NCBI GenBank assembly: GCA_018644785.1
Contig: JABGPV010000023.1
Location: 1 to 31,926, forward strand
Length of the DNA: 31,926 bases
Direction: 5' to 3'
Source of the DNA: Deltaproteobacteria bacterium
GTDB taxonomy: Bacteria > Desulfobacterota > DSM-4660 > Desulfatiglandales > Desulfatiglandaceae
Made by a program: the position numbers and the translations under genes. Below the pieces are notes generated by a model. The model worked only from the letters and a program-made list of their open reading frames with translations, searched no databases and was not told the origin of the DNA. Every line of letters starts with the position of its first letter. Position 1 is the stretch's first letter. This document shows, piece by piece, positions 13,399 through 22,381 of the stretch.

Positions 13399-15450
13399 TT
13401 ACGGCATATAGGCGTTAACAACCGCCTGATACGTTTCGGTCTGATCGAGCGTATCGATCGTTAGGATTCCAAAGTTTTCCGTCCCGTCGGGATTAAGGAC
13501 TGAAGGATCGGGGAAGAAATCAAAATCAGCTTTTTGGCACTGGATACTCTTGAGGACGGCACCATGGTGAAAAGCCCCGAAAGCGCCTTCGCTGTCGCTG
13601 TCGTCTGATGTCTGTTTCCAGACTTTGTCCGAAAATTGAAAATGACAGGCACCCAAAAGCTGTGTCGGATTGTTTTGCTGATAGGTGACGGATGCTTTTA
13701 ACTGATTTTGGACATACGTGGGCGTATAGTCCGAATTCTGCCGGCTCTTCCCGATTTCGGTGAACAAAATCGGCCGTTGAAATTTTTCATAGGTTTGCTG
13801 GACCCAACCACGACCGGTACCTTCGGCGTTTTCAAAGAGATACTCTTCATCATTATAGGTATTGGGGCATAACATGATCTGGCTTTTGTATTGAGCCACC
13901 CTGGAATCCGTTAACAACTGATTAAATAGATTCCAACAGGGCATGTCCGCGCCATTGGCTGCGAACGGTGCCCCTCTGGGCGTAAAAATAAGGGGTATTC
14001 CCACCGGAACGCCCTGACTGTAACCTTTGGCATCGGATTTTGTCAGGAGTTGGGCCACCAGTCCAATGGCGTTTTTATAGAGAGTCGCAGGGTCAAAATC
14101 CGTCTCGCCATAGAGTTCATTGCCGATGATAATGCCCGCGATGGCAGGATGCCAGTCCGTCTCGCTGCTGTTACCAAAGTTCTTTTTGGTTAAGTAAAGT
14201 GGGACTTGCTCCTTCCAATATTCCGGATGCTTCGGAAGATAGTTGGATATGGGGACCACCACTTTGATTCCCAGACTCTGGCAATAATTCAAGAATTGGC
14301 TGTGATCGTTGCGATTATCCCAATCGTAGAGACGGATCAGGTTAATCCCCATATCTTTGATGGTTTTCAAATCGTTTCGGCAGTTGGGGGCACAGCTTTC
14401 GGACAGGTATGATTCCGTTTTCCACAGAGACCCCGTCTGTTTTCTGGCAATGTCGCTGCCAAAGTAGATATAGGATTTGTTGGCGGTTGACGGATCATAT
14501 CCCTTGCTGAACGCCTGGTAACAGGTGCCTTTTCCCGGAAGGGGGAACCTTGTGGCATCTCCAGCGGAATCAATGACCATAGTCGCGGACGTCAGCGTTC
14601 CCGGGATTTCAGTTTCCTGACCCAGAACCGTTGCCGAATAGGTGATACGATTTACAGTTTCGTCATACCTTGGGTCTGTAAGGGTCAATAGATATCCGTA
14701 AAGCTCACCCGTATCTGCGATACCGGATATGACGGCGTTTGGTGGACTGTCGCCAAATCTACCGTTCCATTGCGCTACGAATTCCTCGGTTGTGCTTACA
14801 TTTGAATAGCGGCCGGGAGCATTGTTTGCCAGTAAAACACTGTTGTCTAATTCTTCCTGGATCAACGTGTATTGACCTTCTGTGGAAGTAACGTCAATAG
14901 AGGCTTTTTCACCATAAATAACAAAGCTCGATGCCACATCCTGCCCAGGCACATTGTTTAAGACGGTGACCACGGGTGTATCAAATTCCAGAAAACTCTG
15001 CGGTTGTTCGTCAAAGGTGGCGTTCAGCAGCGTGACTTTAAACTTGAGTGTTCCGGTCCCTGAATCGTAATCCGGCTTCTCTAAGGCTACAAACAGCCCG
15101 GCATTTGCGCCCGATACTTGAAATTTAATAACGGCATTGGGGACCACATCGCCGTAAATAAGGGACCATAAATATCCAACATAATCGGTTGTGGTGTTTT
15201 CCCCTGTTTCGATCTCAGGCCTGTCGGTAAAGTATAGGACATCCGTCCATACCTGGTTCAGGGTAATGATGAATTCTGCGCTATTCTCAGTGGGTGTCAA
15301 CGTTCCGCTTTGAGCAGCAACCACGTACAGACGGTTGGTCAGGTCAGCTGAAACACTGCTGCTGTCGCTGTCGCTGCACCCCATAAGGGTCATTGCCAAT
15401 AGACCCGTGATGAGTGAAAAAACCAAGGATTTCATTAATGATTTCATCAT
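13399..15450 (-). CDS. large lipoprotein with a glycosidase-like TIM barrel
   Basis: The 683-residue protein starts with a lipoprotein signal (lipobox LMGC, C25, then Ser26), so it is probably outer-membrane anchored. Residues about 30-290 are beta-rich repeats unlike any family I can name. From about residue 305 (GTCYQAFSKGYDPS) a (beta/alpha)8-like domain begins: INLIRLYDWDNRNDHSQFL, IKVVVPISNYLP, IIIGNELYGE and RPILFTEIGKS. E445 after GN and E565 in FTEIG stand where clan GH-A glycosidases carry the acid/base and nucleophile; the pattern is closest to GH17 or GH72-like beta-1,3-glucan enzymes. The substrate is unproven. A GGAGG ribosome site precedes the start. It is transcribed opposite to all nearby genes. 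Confidence 0.65.
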   Translation of the reverse strand: MMKSLMKSLVFSLITGLLAMTLMGCSDSDSSSVSADLTNRLYVVAAQSGTLTPTENSAEFIITLNQVWTDVLYFTDRPEIETGENTTTDYVGYLWSLIYGDVVPNAVIKFQVSGANAGLFVALEKPDYDSGTGTLKFKVTLLNATFDEQPQSFLEFDTPVVTVLNNVPGQDVASSFVIYGEKASIDVTSTEGQYTLIQEELDNSVLLANNAPGRYSNVSTTEEFVAQWNGRFGDSPPNAVISGIADTGELYGYLLTLTDPRYDETVNRITYSATVLGQETEIPGTLTSATMVIDSAGDATRFPLPGKGTCYQAFSKGYDPSTANKSYIYFGSDIARKQTGSLWKTESYLSESCAPNCRNDLKTIKDMGINLIRLYDWDNRNDHSQFLNYCQSLGIKVVVPISNYLPKHPEYWKEQVPLYLTKKNFGNSSETDWHPAIAGIIIGNELYGETDFDPATLYKNAIGLVAQLLTKSDAKGYSQGVPVGIPLIFTPRGAPFAANGADMPCWNLFNQLLTDSRVAQYKSQIMLCPNTYNDEEYLFENAEGTGRGWVQQTYEKFQRPILFTEIGKSRQNSDYTPTYVQNQLKASVTYQQNNPTQLLGACHFQFSDKVWKQTSDDSDSEGAFGAFHHGAVLKSIQCQKADFDFFPDPSVLNPDGTENFGILTIDTLDQTETYQAVVNAYMP

Positions 15451-15570
15451 TATCCTCCATTTTATAGATTTTTTGTTTATGTCGTTAATAATAAGAGGAC
15501 AACCAGGTTAGTCAATGGGGCAGGGTGATTTCGTTCCACCCAATTGACTCAATAATATCATACCGTTTGA

Positions 15571-15590
15571 AATTCCGGGGACAATATACT
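15571..15590. repeat. third copy of the GGGGACA(G/A)TAT repeat
   Basis: AATTCCGGGGACAATATACT matches the repeat pair at 4910-4990, with one G-to-A change in the core. It stands alone, with no inverted partner nearby, in the spacer upstream of both flanking genes. Confidence 0.6.
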
Positions 15591-15700
15591 AATTTCTTGA
15601 CTTGAATGTAAGATTGGTTTTATGGTTTTTGCATGGCAAGAATTGCAAGAGTGGTGGCGGAATTCCGACCGCTTTCACAAAAAAGGAAAGGAAGAGATTT

Positions 15701-15850
15701 ATGTTATACACAATCGCGGTTGTTCTGATTCTGCTTTGGCTGTTGGGAATCGTTTCGTCCTACACGATCGGCGGGTTTATCCACATCCTGCTCGTCATTG
15801 CCATTGTGGTTGTTCTGTTGCGCGTCATCAGCGGCAGGAAACCGTTTTGA
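15701..15850 (+). CDS. lmo0937-family mini-membrane protein
   Basis: This is a 49-residue protein of two hydrophobic helices: MLYTIAVVLILLWLLGIVSS, a YTIGGFIH turn, then ILLVIAIVVVLLRVI and a basic end (SGRKPF). The pattern matches the small lmo0937-type membrane proteins, which are widespread and of unknown function, often linked to stress. A longer open frame begins at 15602, but its extra 33 residues are unlike the family, and AGGAAAGGAAG just before 15701 is a good ribosome site, so I chose 15701. Confidence 0.8.
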   Translation: MLYTIAVVLILLWLLGIVSSYTIGGFIHILLVIAIVVVLLRVISGRKPF

Positions 15851-15943
15851 CCCCTTTATGATTTTTTTAAAAGGAGGATTAGAAAACAGAAGGCATCGGC
15901 CCAAAGCGGAGAGGATATACTTTTTAAAATGAAAGAGGTGTTA

Positions 15944-16426
15944 ATGGCTTCACTCAATCCGGATCATGTGAAAGCAGTTATCAAAGCAATCAATCAGGGG
16001 CCCTATTTCAAGCATTTATCAATGCCTGTTAAAGAGATGGGAATGGGATATTCAATCGTCGAACTCAAGGTGGGTAACGAGCATTTGAATCCCTTTGGCG
16101 GGATCCACGGGGGCGTTTATGCTTCCGCAATTGATACCGCGGCCTATTGGGCCGCCTATTGCGAACTTGAAGAAGGGATTGGATTGATATCCATTGATCT
16201 TAAGATTGATTACCTGGCGCCCATCAGTGAAGGGATGATCACCACAAAAGGACGAAGCATTAAGATCGGCAAATCAATGTGTCTGGCGGAGGCAACAGCC
16301 ACTGATGGGAACGGGAAATGGTTGGCCCATGGGACAAGCAAAATGATGGTGACAAAAGGGCTCCAGACAATCGAGGATGCGCTCAACTTCACGGGTTCTG
16401 ATCTGCTTCCGCCAAAATTCATTTAA
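15944..16426 (+). CDS. PaaI-type hotdog thioesterase
   Basis: A single hotdog domain of about 160 residues. The motif NPFGGIHGGVYASAIDTAAYWA carries the HGG..D signature of the PaaI/YdiI group, whose central helix holds the catalytic acid, and SIDLKIDYLAPISEG is the following strand. Such enzymes hydrolyse acyl-CoA thioesters, often aromatic or medium-chain; the actual acyl group cannot be read from the sequence. ATG 15944 is preferred to ATG 15929 because GAGG is well placed for it. A short GGAAAT/ATTTCC hairpin follows the stop at 16429-16445, without a T-run. Confidence 0.85.
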   Translation: MASLNPDHVKAVIKAINQGPYFKHLSMPVKEMGMGYSIVELKVGNEHLNPFGGIHGGVYASAIDTAAYWAAYCELEEGIGLISIDLKIDYLAPISEGMITTKGRSIKIGKSMCLAEATATDGNGKWLAHGTSKMMVTKGLQTIEDALNFTGSDLLPPKFI

Positions 16427-16572
16427 CGGGAAATGACGTATTTCCAAATAGGCAAACTGATGTTTATGCGACTATTTTCAGTTTTTGGCGAACTCTCTTG
16501 TGGTCCGTGCCGGTCCGGTATTAAAACCCCTGAAACAAGGCCGCCACGGGAATAACCGCCACGTTACCCACA

Positions 16573-17865
16573 CTATTTTTTTGACCGCGGCGTCCCAGAC
16601 CTCTGAAACGGAAACCCCATCCTTTTATAAAACTCAGGCAGCCTTTCCTCATGATAAGAAGGACATTCCTTTAGAATTTCAAGGGTTTCCTCTTTTTTAA
16701 GGGGCCATTGTGCTGTCTTTTTGGCACAAACCACATCATTGCTGATATTGGCATAGCATGCCGGGCCCGGATTGCGGAAATGTTGACTGGTTTCTTCCCA
16801 TATTTCTCGGATCGGCCTTTCAAGCATATTGCCAAATGACAGCATCGTAAAATCACAGGGACAGACATTTCCCTGGGAATCTATGAACATATAATTAAAA
16901 CCGGCGCCGCATCCGTAGTATTTCTCACTTTCAAAAAAATCATAGGCAAACACACCCGGGTAGCCTTTGGTCCGGGTGCATTTTTTCTGGATTTCAAAAA
17001 TAGTCTTTACATTTTCGGCGGATAGCCGCTCTTCCGGTTTACTGGTGAGCTTTCCGCTCAGGATCGGAGATGTCAATCTCATATCGTTAATGCCGATATC
17101 TTTAAAAAAATCGATCACCTTGAATATTTCCCGGCGGTCGCTGACAAGGGGTTTATCCGGTACAAACGAGACGGCCACGTAAAAGCCTTCATCCTGAAAC
17201 AGTTGTATGGCGTTTAAGGCCGCATCAAAAATCCCTTCCTTCCGACGGCCTTTATCGTGGATTTCAGCTTTATAATGATCGAGGCTGATCACCGGGATTT
17301 CCAACCCCGCATTTTTCAGGCGTTTTACCCGGTCCCGGGTCAGTTCATATCCGGTTGTAAAAATGATCGGCATCGATCGTTTATCAATGGATGCGATGAT
17401 GTCTTCAAGATCATCCCGCAATAAAGGCTCTCCTCCGGTAAGGCCAATCACGCTGGCCCCCAGGTCCTGAACATCGGAAATCGCTTTTTTCAGCTGGTCG
17501 AGGGACAGGATGTCCTTTTTGGAACGGTCGGAAAATGAGCAATGCCAACAGTTGCAGGGGCACTGGGGCGTTATTGCAAAATTTGTGACCACCGGCAGGG
17601 GCTTTCCGGACGTTACGGAAATAACACCTTTTAGAAAACGGTCATAAGCCAAAGACGGAAAATAGGGCGTAAAGGTGTTCGTATAGATTTTATTTCCGAT
17701 TTTGGTGCGCTTGCTTTCCTTTGAAACATAATTCATGGCCAGTTTTTGCTTGACCGATAATTTTTTGAGCTCTTTATTCAACCCCATTTTCAATGTTGTC
17801 AGAATTTTTTGAATCCCGTATAACTGTTTTCCATTATGTTTTCGCAATGTGATCCCTGATTTCAT
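16573..17865 (-). CDS. radical SAM/SPASM-domain protein
   Basis: The radical SAM motif is CxxxCxxC in QCPCNCWHCSF (Cys 102, 106 and 109 from this start), followed by LTGGEPLLRDD. The C-terminal SPASM-type domain has a second cysteine set (YYGCGAGFN, GNVCPCDF, GPACY, VVCAKK, KECPSY) for one or two auxiliary clusters. The family modifies peptides, proteins or small metabolites; no precursor peptide gene was recognised next to it, so the substrate is open. A longer frame starts at 17919, but ATG 17865 has a ribosome site (AGGGACA) and begins with basic, family-like sequence. The stop is TAG. It is divergent from the SRPBCC gene. Confidence 0.85.
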   Translation of the reverse strand: MKSGITLRKHNGKQLYGIQKILTTLKMGLNKELKKLSVKQKLAMNYVSKESKRTKIGNKIYTNTFTPYFPSLAYDRFLKGVISVTSGKPLPVVTNFAITPQCPCNCWHCSFSDRSKKDILSLDQLKKAISDVQDLGASVIGLTGGEPLLRDDLEDIIASIDKRSMPIIFTTGYELTRDRVKRLKNAGLEIPVISLDHYKAEIHDKGRRKEGIFDAALNAIQLFQDEGFYVAVSFVPDKPLVSDRREIFKVIDFFKDIGINDMRLTSPILSGKLTSKPEERLSAENVKTIFEIQKKCTRTKGYPGVFAYDFFESEKYYGCGAGFNYMFIDSQGNVCPCDFTMLSFGNMLERPIREIWEETSQHFRNPGPACYANISNDVVCAKKTAQWPLKKEETLEILKECPSYHEERLPEFYKRMGFPFQRSGTPRSKK

Positions 17866-17962
17866 GATGGGTGTCCCTATTATTTTTGAGTGAGTCCCAA
17901 TCTCAACTACATGTACCAAAAATCAGTGAAGATGACATCTTATTTCAACAGGAGGTCGCGAT

Positions 17963-18400
17963 ATGGGTGAACAACACATTAAAATAATACAACTTTTCAA
18001 TGCACCTGTTGATACGATTTTCGGCCTCTTAACAGACCATGAAGCTTTTGGAAAGGTCATCAATACAAAAATCAAACGGGTGGTGGATAGTCAAAGCGAA
18101 AACAAAAATGGAATGGGGGCCGTCAGACGAATTTACCTTTTTCCTGCCCTGGCGTTTGAAGAAACCGTGATCGAATTTGAGCCCAGCCAGCTCATGGCCT
18201 ATACCGTCAGCAAAGGGAGTCCCATTAAAAACCATGTGGGCCGAATGGTGTTTTCCCATGAGGGGGGCAACTCCAGACTTATGTATACCATTGATTTCGA
18301 ACCGAAACTCCCCTTTCTTTTTTTCGGCCCTTTAATAAGAAAGGCCATTGAAAAATCAATGCGTGATGGGTTAAAGCGGCTTTCCGCCCAATACGAGTGA
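17963..18400 (+). CDS. SRPBCC (START-like) family protein
   Basis: The 145-residue protein has the helix-grip pattern of polyketide-cyclase/dehydrase-like proteins: FNAPVDTIFGLLTDHEAF at the N-terminus, a central beta sheet (AVRRIYLFPALAFEETVIEFEP) and a long C-terminal helix (IRKAIEKSMRDGLKRLSAQYE). These proteins bind hydrophobic ligands; some catalyse cyclisation, others only carry or sense. A strong AGGAGG ribosome site precedes the ATG. It faces the radical SAM gene divergently across 97 bases, so the two may share a regulatory region. Confidence 0.8.
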   Translation: MGEQHIKIIQLFNAPVDTIFGLLTDHEAFGKVINTKIKRVVDSQSENKNGMGAVRRIYLFPALAFEETVIEFEPSQLMAYTVSKGSPIKNHVGRMVFSHEGGNSRLMYTIDFEPKLPFLFFGPLIRKAIEKSMRDGLKRLSAQYE

Positions 18401-18476
18401 AGCGGGGTCATGAACTCCATGGACGGGCACGTATCCAATGGGATGATCCTAAAAGCCATAAACAGGAGAATATGAT

Positions 18477-18989
18477 ATGCGGGATATGATAAAACGTTTT
18501 TTCAGCCAGGTTTCAGAGGAAAACACTTCATGCAACAGGAATGTGCAGGACGTTCGTGTGGCCACCTGCGCTCTTTTTCTGGAGATGGCCCATATCGACG
18601 ATACCTTTACGAAAGAAGAGACGGAAATCATTCTTTCTATCCTCAAAGAAAAATACCAATTGTCAGACGAGCATGCCGACCATCTGCTCGAGGAGGCGGG
18701 CAGGGAGTTGAAGGAGAGTATCGATCTCTAGCAGTTTTCCAAGCTGATCAATGACAACTATTCCACGGAAGAGAAAATGGAAGTGATCAAAATTTTATGG
18801 GAAATCGTTTTCGTGGATGGGAAGATGGACCGCTATGAGAACTACCTCATGCACAAGGTGGCAACACTTTTGCGCCTTTCCAATGAAAAATTGATTGATG
18901 CGAAGCTGGCGGTTCTTCATGGGTCTTCGGAGGGTTCCGATCATTGCAGGAAAAAGAATAATACAGTGGCACCGGAAAGGGAGGAGAAG
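18477..18989 (+). pseudogene. TerB-like protein gene interrupted by an in-frame amber codon
   Basis: The sequence VATCALFLEMAHIDDTFTKEETEIILSIL and, later, VIKILWEIVFVDGKMDRYENYLMHKVATLL are the two metal-site-like halves of a TerB/tellurite-resistance-type helical domain. They lie in one frame but are separated by TAG at 18729-18731 (codon 85). Apart from that codon the frame is open with no other disruption. Beyond the domain it runs without a stop straight into the DsrE-like gene at 18990. As it stands the product would be 84 residues, half a domain. A point mutation from a sense codon (TAT or TAC most simply) is the likeliest cause; readthrough or amber decoding is discussed separately. 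Confidence 0.75.
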
Positions 18990-19340
18990 ATGAAGACCAA
19001 AGTTGTTTTTCATCTGGACTGGGATGAAGAGAAAAGACTGGTTATGGCCCTCAACAACATCACCAATCTGTTGAAAGAGATCCCCGCAACGGAAGCGGCC
19101 ATCTGCCTGGTGGCCAATGGGTCCGCGGTCAGACTTTTTCACCGGGAACATGCTATTGCCTATGGTTCGCGTGTGGAAGACCTGTCGGCGAAAGGTGTCC
19201 GTTTTCTCATGTGCAACAATTCACTCACGAACATGAATATCGACCCTGTGCAGTTGCTGAACGGTTGTGAGGTGATCAAGGCGGGTATTGTGGCGCTGAT
19301 TGAGTTCCAGGCTGACGGGTATGCCTACATCAAGCCCTGA
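18990..19340 (+). CDS. DsrE/F-family protein
   Basis: The 116-residue protein has the DsrE-like alternating fold: KVVFHLDWDEEKRLVMALNNI, then ICLVANGSAVRLF, VRFLMCNNSLTN (Cys) and CEVIKAGIVALIEFQADGYAYIKP. DsrE-related proteins take part in sulfur relay or have unknown roles in anaerobes; the single Cys in FLMCNNS is the candidate sulfur carrier. GGGAGGAG just before ATG 18990 is a strong ribosome site, so separate translation is likely even though the TerB frame upstream is continuous with it. Confidence 0.85.
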   Translation: MKTKVVFHLDWDEEKRLVMALNNITNLLKEIPATEAAICLVANGSAVRLFHREHAIAYGSRVEDLSAKGVRFLMCNNSLTNMNIDPVQLLNGCEVIKAGIVALIEFQADGYAYIKP

Positions 19341-19348
19341 GGGATGAC

Positions 19349-20677
19349 ATGTCATTTGATCAACTTGGCCTTCGAATTGAACTGCTTAAAGCCGTTAAAG
19401 CCAAAGGTTACACCACTCCCACCCCCATTCAGACCCAGGCCATTCCCGTTATCCTGGACGGACGGGATATCCTTGCCCGCGCCCAGACCGGAACGGGAAA
19501 AACAGACGCATTTGCACTCCCGTTGGTTGAAATCCTGAGTCGCCGGAAGGGCAACGGGCGTCACCCCCGCGCGCTGGTTTTGACCCCCACCCGGGAGCTG
19601 GCGCTTCAGGTGGGGGAGAGCATCAAAGCCTATGCAAGGCGGGTATCCCTTCGATGCACCGTGGTTCATGGCGGGGTTCGCATCAATCCGCAGATCGATC
19701 GGCTGCGGCGCGGCATTGATGTTCTTGTGGCCACGCCCGGCCGCCTGCTGGATCTTGCAGGCCGGAGGCATCTAAATCTTTCCCGCATAGCGTTTCTGGT
19801 TTTCGACGAGGCGGACAGAATGCTGGATCTGGGATTCAGTGAGGAGATCTCCGAAATCCTCGATCTCGTTCCCGTTAAACGAAGAACCATGCTGTTTTCC
19901 GCCACCTACACCCGCGAGATCCGGGATCTTGCGGTCAGAATGCTGCAGGACCCGGAGTATATGGAGGTGACGCCAAAAGCTACGGCGGCAGAATCGGTTG
20001 TTCAGAAGGTTCACCGGGTGGACCGATCCAATAAACGCGCCCTTCTCATCCACCTGATCACCCGGGGACGCTGGCGTCGGGTGCTGGTTTTTACCCGCAC
20101 AAAACACGGGGCAAACAAGCTCACGGAGAAACTGGCTGCACAACGAATCAATACCGCTGTCCTGCACAGCAACAAGAGCCAGTCTTTCCGGACACGTACC
20201 CTCGAAGCGTTCAAGAAAGGTGAGATCCGCATCCTCGTGGCAACGGATGTGGCGGCAAGGGGGCTAAATATCGGAAATTTGCCCCATGTGGTCAATTATG
20301 ACATGCCCAGTATCCCCGAGGATTATGTTCACCGCATCGGTCGCACCGGCCGCGCGGGCGTCAGCGGCATTGCCGTCTCCCTGGTCAGTGATGATGAAAA
20401 GCCTTATCTTGAGGCCATTGAAAAACTGCTGAAGCGGAAGCTCCCGGTGGAAAAGGTTGACGGCTATACGGTGGATAGCGATGTTCCGGATTTTGTTCTT
20501 TTTCGCCCCAACAACCCAGCCAGCGAAAAAAAGGCGGACAAGGCTATAAAAGAGCTGGTTGCCAAAAGAACCGCTGCAAAACAGCGATCCCAAATCCGTA
20601 AGGCAAAAGCGAAAGGTTCCGGCAAACGCTCGGGACCGGAACCGAAATCCCGATCCGGCAGGAGAAACCCCCATTGA
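19349..20677 (+). CDS. DEAD-box RNA helicase (RhlE-like)
   Basis: All core motifs are present: Q motif near residues 3-33, motif I AQTGTGKT (K51), PTRELA, DEAD at 153-156, SAT, the C-terminal RecA-like domain with ARGLNI, and HRIGRTGRAG. A basic tail follows (KAKAKGSGKRSGPEPKSRSGRRN), as in the RhlE/CsdA-type helicases of RNA decay and ribosome assembly, which is typical for RNA contact. It lies eight bases after the DsrE gene. The length of 442 residues is normal. Confidence 0.92.
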   Translation: MSFDQLGLRIELLKAVKAKGYTTPTPIQTQAIPVILDGRDILARAQTGTGKTDAFALPLVEILSRRKGNGRHPRALVLTPTRELALQVGESIKAYARRVSLRCTVVHGGVRINPQIDRLRRGIDVLVATPGRLLDLAGRRHLNLSRIAFLVFDEADRMLDLGFSEEISEILDLVPVKRRTMLFSATYTREIRDLAVRMLQDPEYMEVTPKATAAESVVQKVHRVDRSNKRALLIHLITRGRWRRVLVFTRTKHGANKLTEKLAAQRINTAVLHSNKSQSFRTRTLEAFKKGEIRILVATDVAARGLNIGNLPHVVNYDMPSIPEDYVHRIGRTGRAGVSGIAVSLVSDDEKPYLEAIEKLLKRKLPVEKVDGYTVDSDVPDFVLFRPNNPASEKKADKAIKELVAKRTAAKQRSQIRKAKAKGSGKRSGPEPKSRSGRRNPH

Positions 20678-20821
20678 ACTGCCCCTGGCCATCTTTTGAA
20701 TTTGGCCGTTGAGTTGATCCGTCAGAATCCGCATTCCCCTGTTTGGGAAATGTTCGAAACTTAAGTTTGGTAAATATGAAGTGATAAAGGGCGACCCTGC
20801 GTCCCACGTTAGGATTTCGAT

Positions 20822-22381
20822 TTGAAAAAGGTTAGTGGCGTTAAATGGGATTTTTTTTCAGTTTGGTTTGTCCTGATTGCAGTCATTTTGGTGCTGGCGA
20901 TCCCCATTTTTCCTGTTTTTGCGAGTGGCAAGGCCATTCGCATTGCCATGTTTTCAAATGATCCCGTGGGTATCGACGTTCTATCCCAGGCATTCAGCCC
21001 GGACGGATTTTCCGTTCTGGCACAAATCAGTGAGCCGTTGCTTCATCCGGATGTGGATGGGAAACTTCAGGGCGCTATTGCTCACACCTGGCGGCAGATC
21101 AACGCCACCGAATGGGAGTTCCGTATCCGGAAAGGCATCACATTTCATAATGGCGAGTTATGTGACGGTTACGCCGTGAAAACGTCCATCGAAACCATTC
21201 TTGATCCTCATGTGGGTTCAGCCTTTTCCCAACCCCTTAACACCATAAAATCCGCCTCCGTAAGTTCAACGGACCCATATGTTGTTCGCATTAAAACCTT
21301 TTTCCCGGATGGAATGCTGCTCTACCGGTTGTCGTTTGCCGCCATTCTGCCGCCCCGATATTTAAAGGCTGTCGGTGTTGAGGGTTTTCACAAGCGCCCC
21401 GTGGGGACCGGCCCTTTCAGGTTTGTCAAATGGGTTCCTAAGAAAGAGATCATTCTGAAAAGAAATACGGATTACTGGCGGAAAGGTTTCCCGAAAGTCG
21501 ATACGCTCATTTATGTGATTTTGCCGCCCGATAAATGGATACAGGCGTTAAAGGAGGGCCGGGTAAATGTCGTTCCTTTTCTGGACGGGCGCCATATCCG
21601 GGAAGTGGTTAAAAATAAAGATTTGAGGGTGAGTAAAAGAAAGTGCCTTTTCACCACAGTCATCATGTTGCACAACCGGGGGCCCCTTGCATTTAAAGCG
21701 GTTCGCCAGGCCCTGAATTACGCCTTGGATAAGAATGACATCGTGAAATATGCCGACTACGGCAATTCGATTCCGGTTGCGTCATTGGGTCTGGAAGAAA
21801 GCATCGGCAAAAACGTGGACATAAAACCCTATCCTTATGACATGGAAAAGGCGAAGCGGTTATTGGCCGAAACGCCATTCGCCAAAGGATTTACGCTGAA
21901 AGTGCTGGCCGGGGATATGTCCGAGGCGCTGGCCAAAATCATGAAAGCTCAATACAGCAAGATAAATGTCAGGCTCGATTTGGAAATTGTGCCGCGGACG
22001 GATTTGACTCAGAAGGTTATGATTTATCAAATCCGAAATCATTTGAAACGACCGGACTATGACTTGGTCCTGTATCCGGTGGACAATCCATTGATCGATA
22101 GTTCTTTTACCGCGCGATGGGCTTACTTTTCCCAAAGTCCCTGGTCTCTTTTGCGGAGCCGGGACTACGATGAAAAATATTTATGGGCACTGAAGGCAAA
22201 TCCTTTAAAAGCGCATGAAAAGAGGTTATGGGAGCTCGATAGATTCTTTCATGAGGAAGCCTTTTCGATCTTCACGACCCAGAGAATTTTGACGGTTGTT
22301 ACCCATAAAGGGGTTACACTGCCGATTCCTTTAAGCGGGAGTTTTTACTATGGGTCCCTCGATCAGGCTGAGGTGAATTGA
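20822..22381 (+). CDS. family-5 extracellular solute-binding protein (lone, sensor-linked)
   Basis: This 519-residue periplasmic binding protein has a signal-peptide-like N-terminus (VWFVLIAVILVLAIPIFPVFA) followed by SBP_bac_5 hallmarks: TWRQINATEWEFRIRKGITFHNG and PVGTGPFRFVKW. The family binds peptides, nickel, opines or sugars. The start is TTG at 20822. No matching permease or ATPase lies next to it; instead its TGA overlaps the next gene, a sensor kinase, by four bases. I infer that it presents ligand to that kinase rather than feeding a transporter. Confidence 0.85.
   Translation: MKKVSGVKWDFFSVWFVLIAVILVLAIPIFPVFASGKAIRIAMFSNDPVGIDVLSQAFSPDGFSVLAQISEPLLHPDVDGKLQGAIAHTWRQINATEWEFRIRKGITFHNGELCDGYAVKTSIETILDPHVGSAFSQPLNTIKSASVSSTDPYVVRIKTFFPDGMLLYRLSFAAILPPRYLKAVGVEGFHKRPVGTGPFRFVKWVPKKEIILKRNTDYWRKGFPKVDTLIYVILPPDKWIQALKEGRVNVVPFLDGRHIREVVKNKDLRVSKRKCLFTTVIMLHNRGPLAFKAVRQALNYALDKNDIVKYADYGNSIPVASLGLEESIGKNVDIKPYPYDMEKAKRLLAETPFAKGFTLKVLAGDMSEALAKIMKAQYSKINVRLDLEIVPRTDLTQKVMIYQIRNHLKRPDYDLVLYPVDNPLIDSSFTARWAYFSQSPWSLLRSRDYDEKYLWALKANPLKAHEKRLWELDRFFHEEAFSIFTTQRILTVVTHKGVTLPIPLSGSFYYGSLDQAEVN

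Noticed and set aside
13102..13464. A 120-codon plus-strand frame in the intergenic region and over the lipoprotein gene end
   Set aside because: It runs into the antisense of a real gene, has no good ribosome site and has an amino-acid composition unlike real proteins.
16429..16445. GGAAAT/ATTTCC hairpin after the thioesterase gene as a terminator
   Set aside because: A 6-bp AT-rich stem without a T-run; too weak to call.
18729..18731. TAG read as pyrrolysine as the main call
   Set aside because: TAG ends at least three well-supported genes in the window, no pyl gene is visible and the family has no known need for pyrrolysine, so a nonsense mutation is the simpler view.
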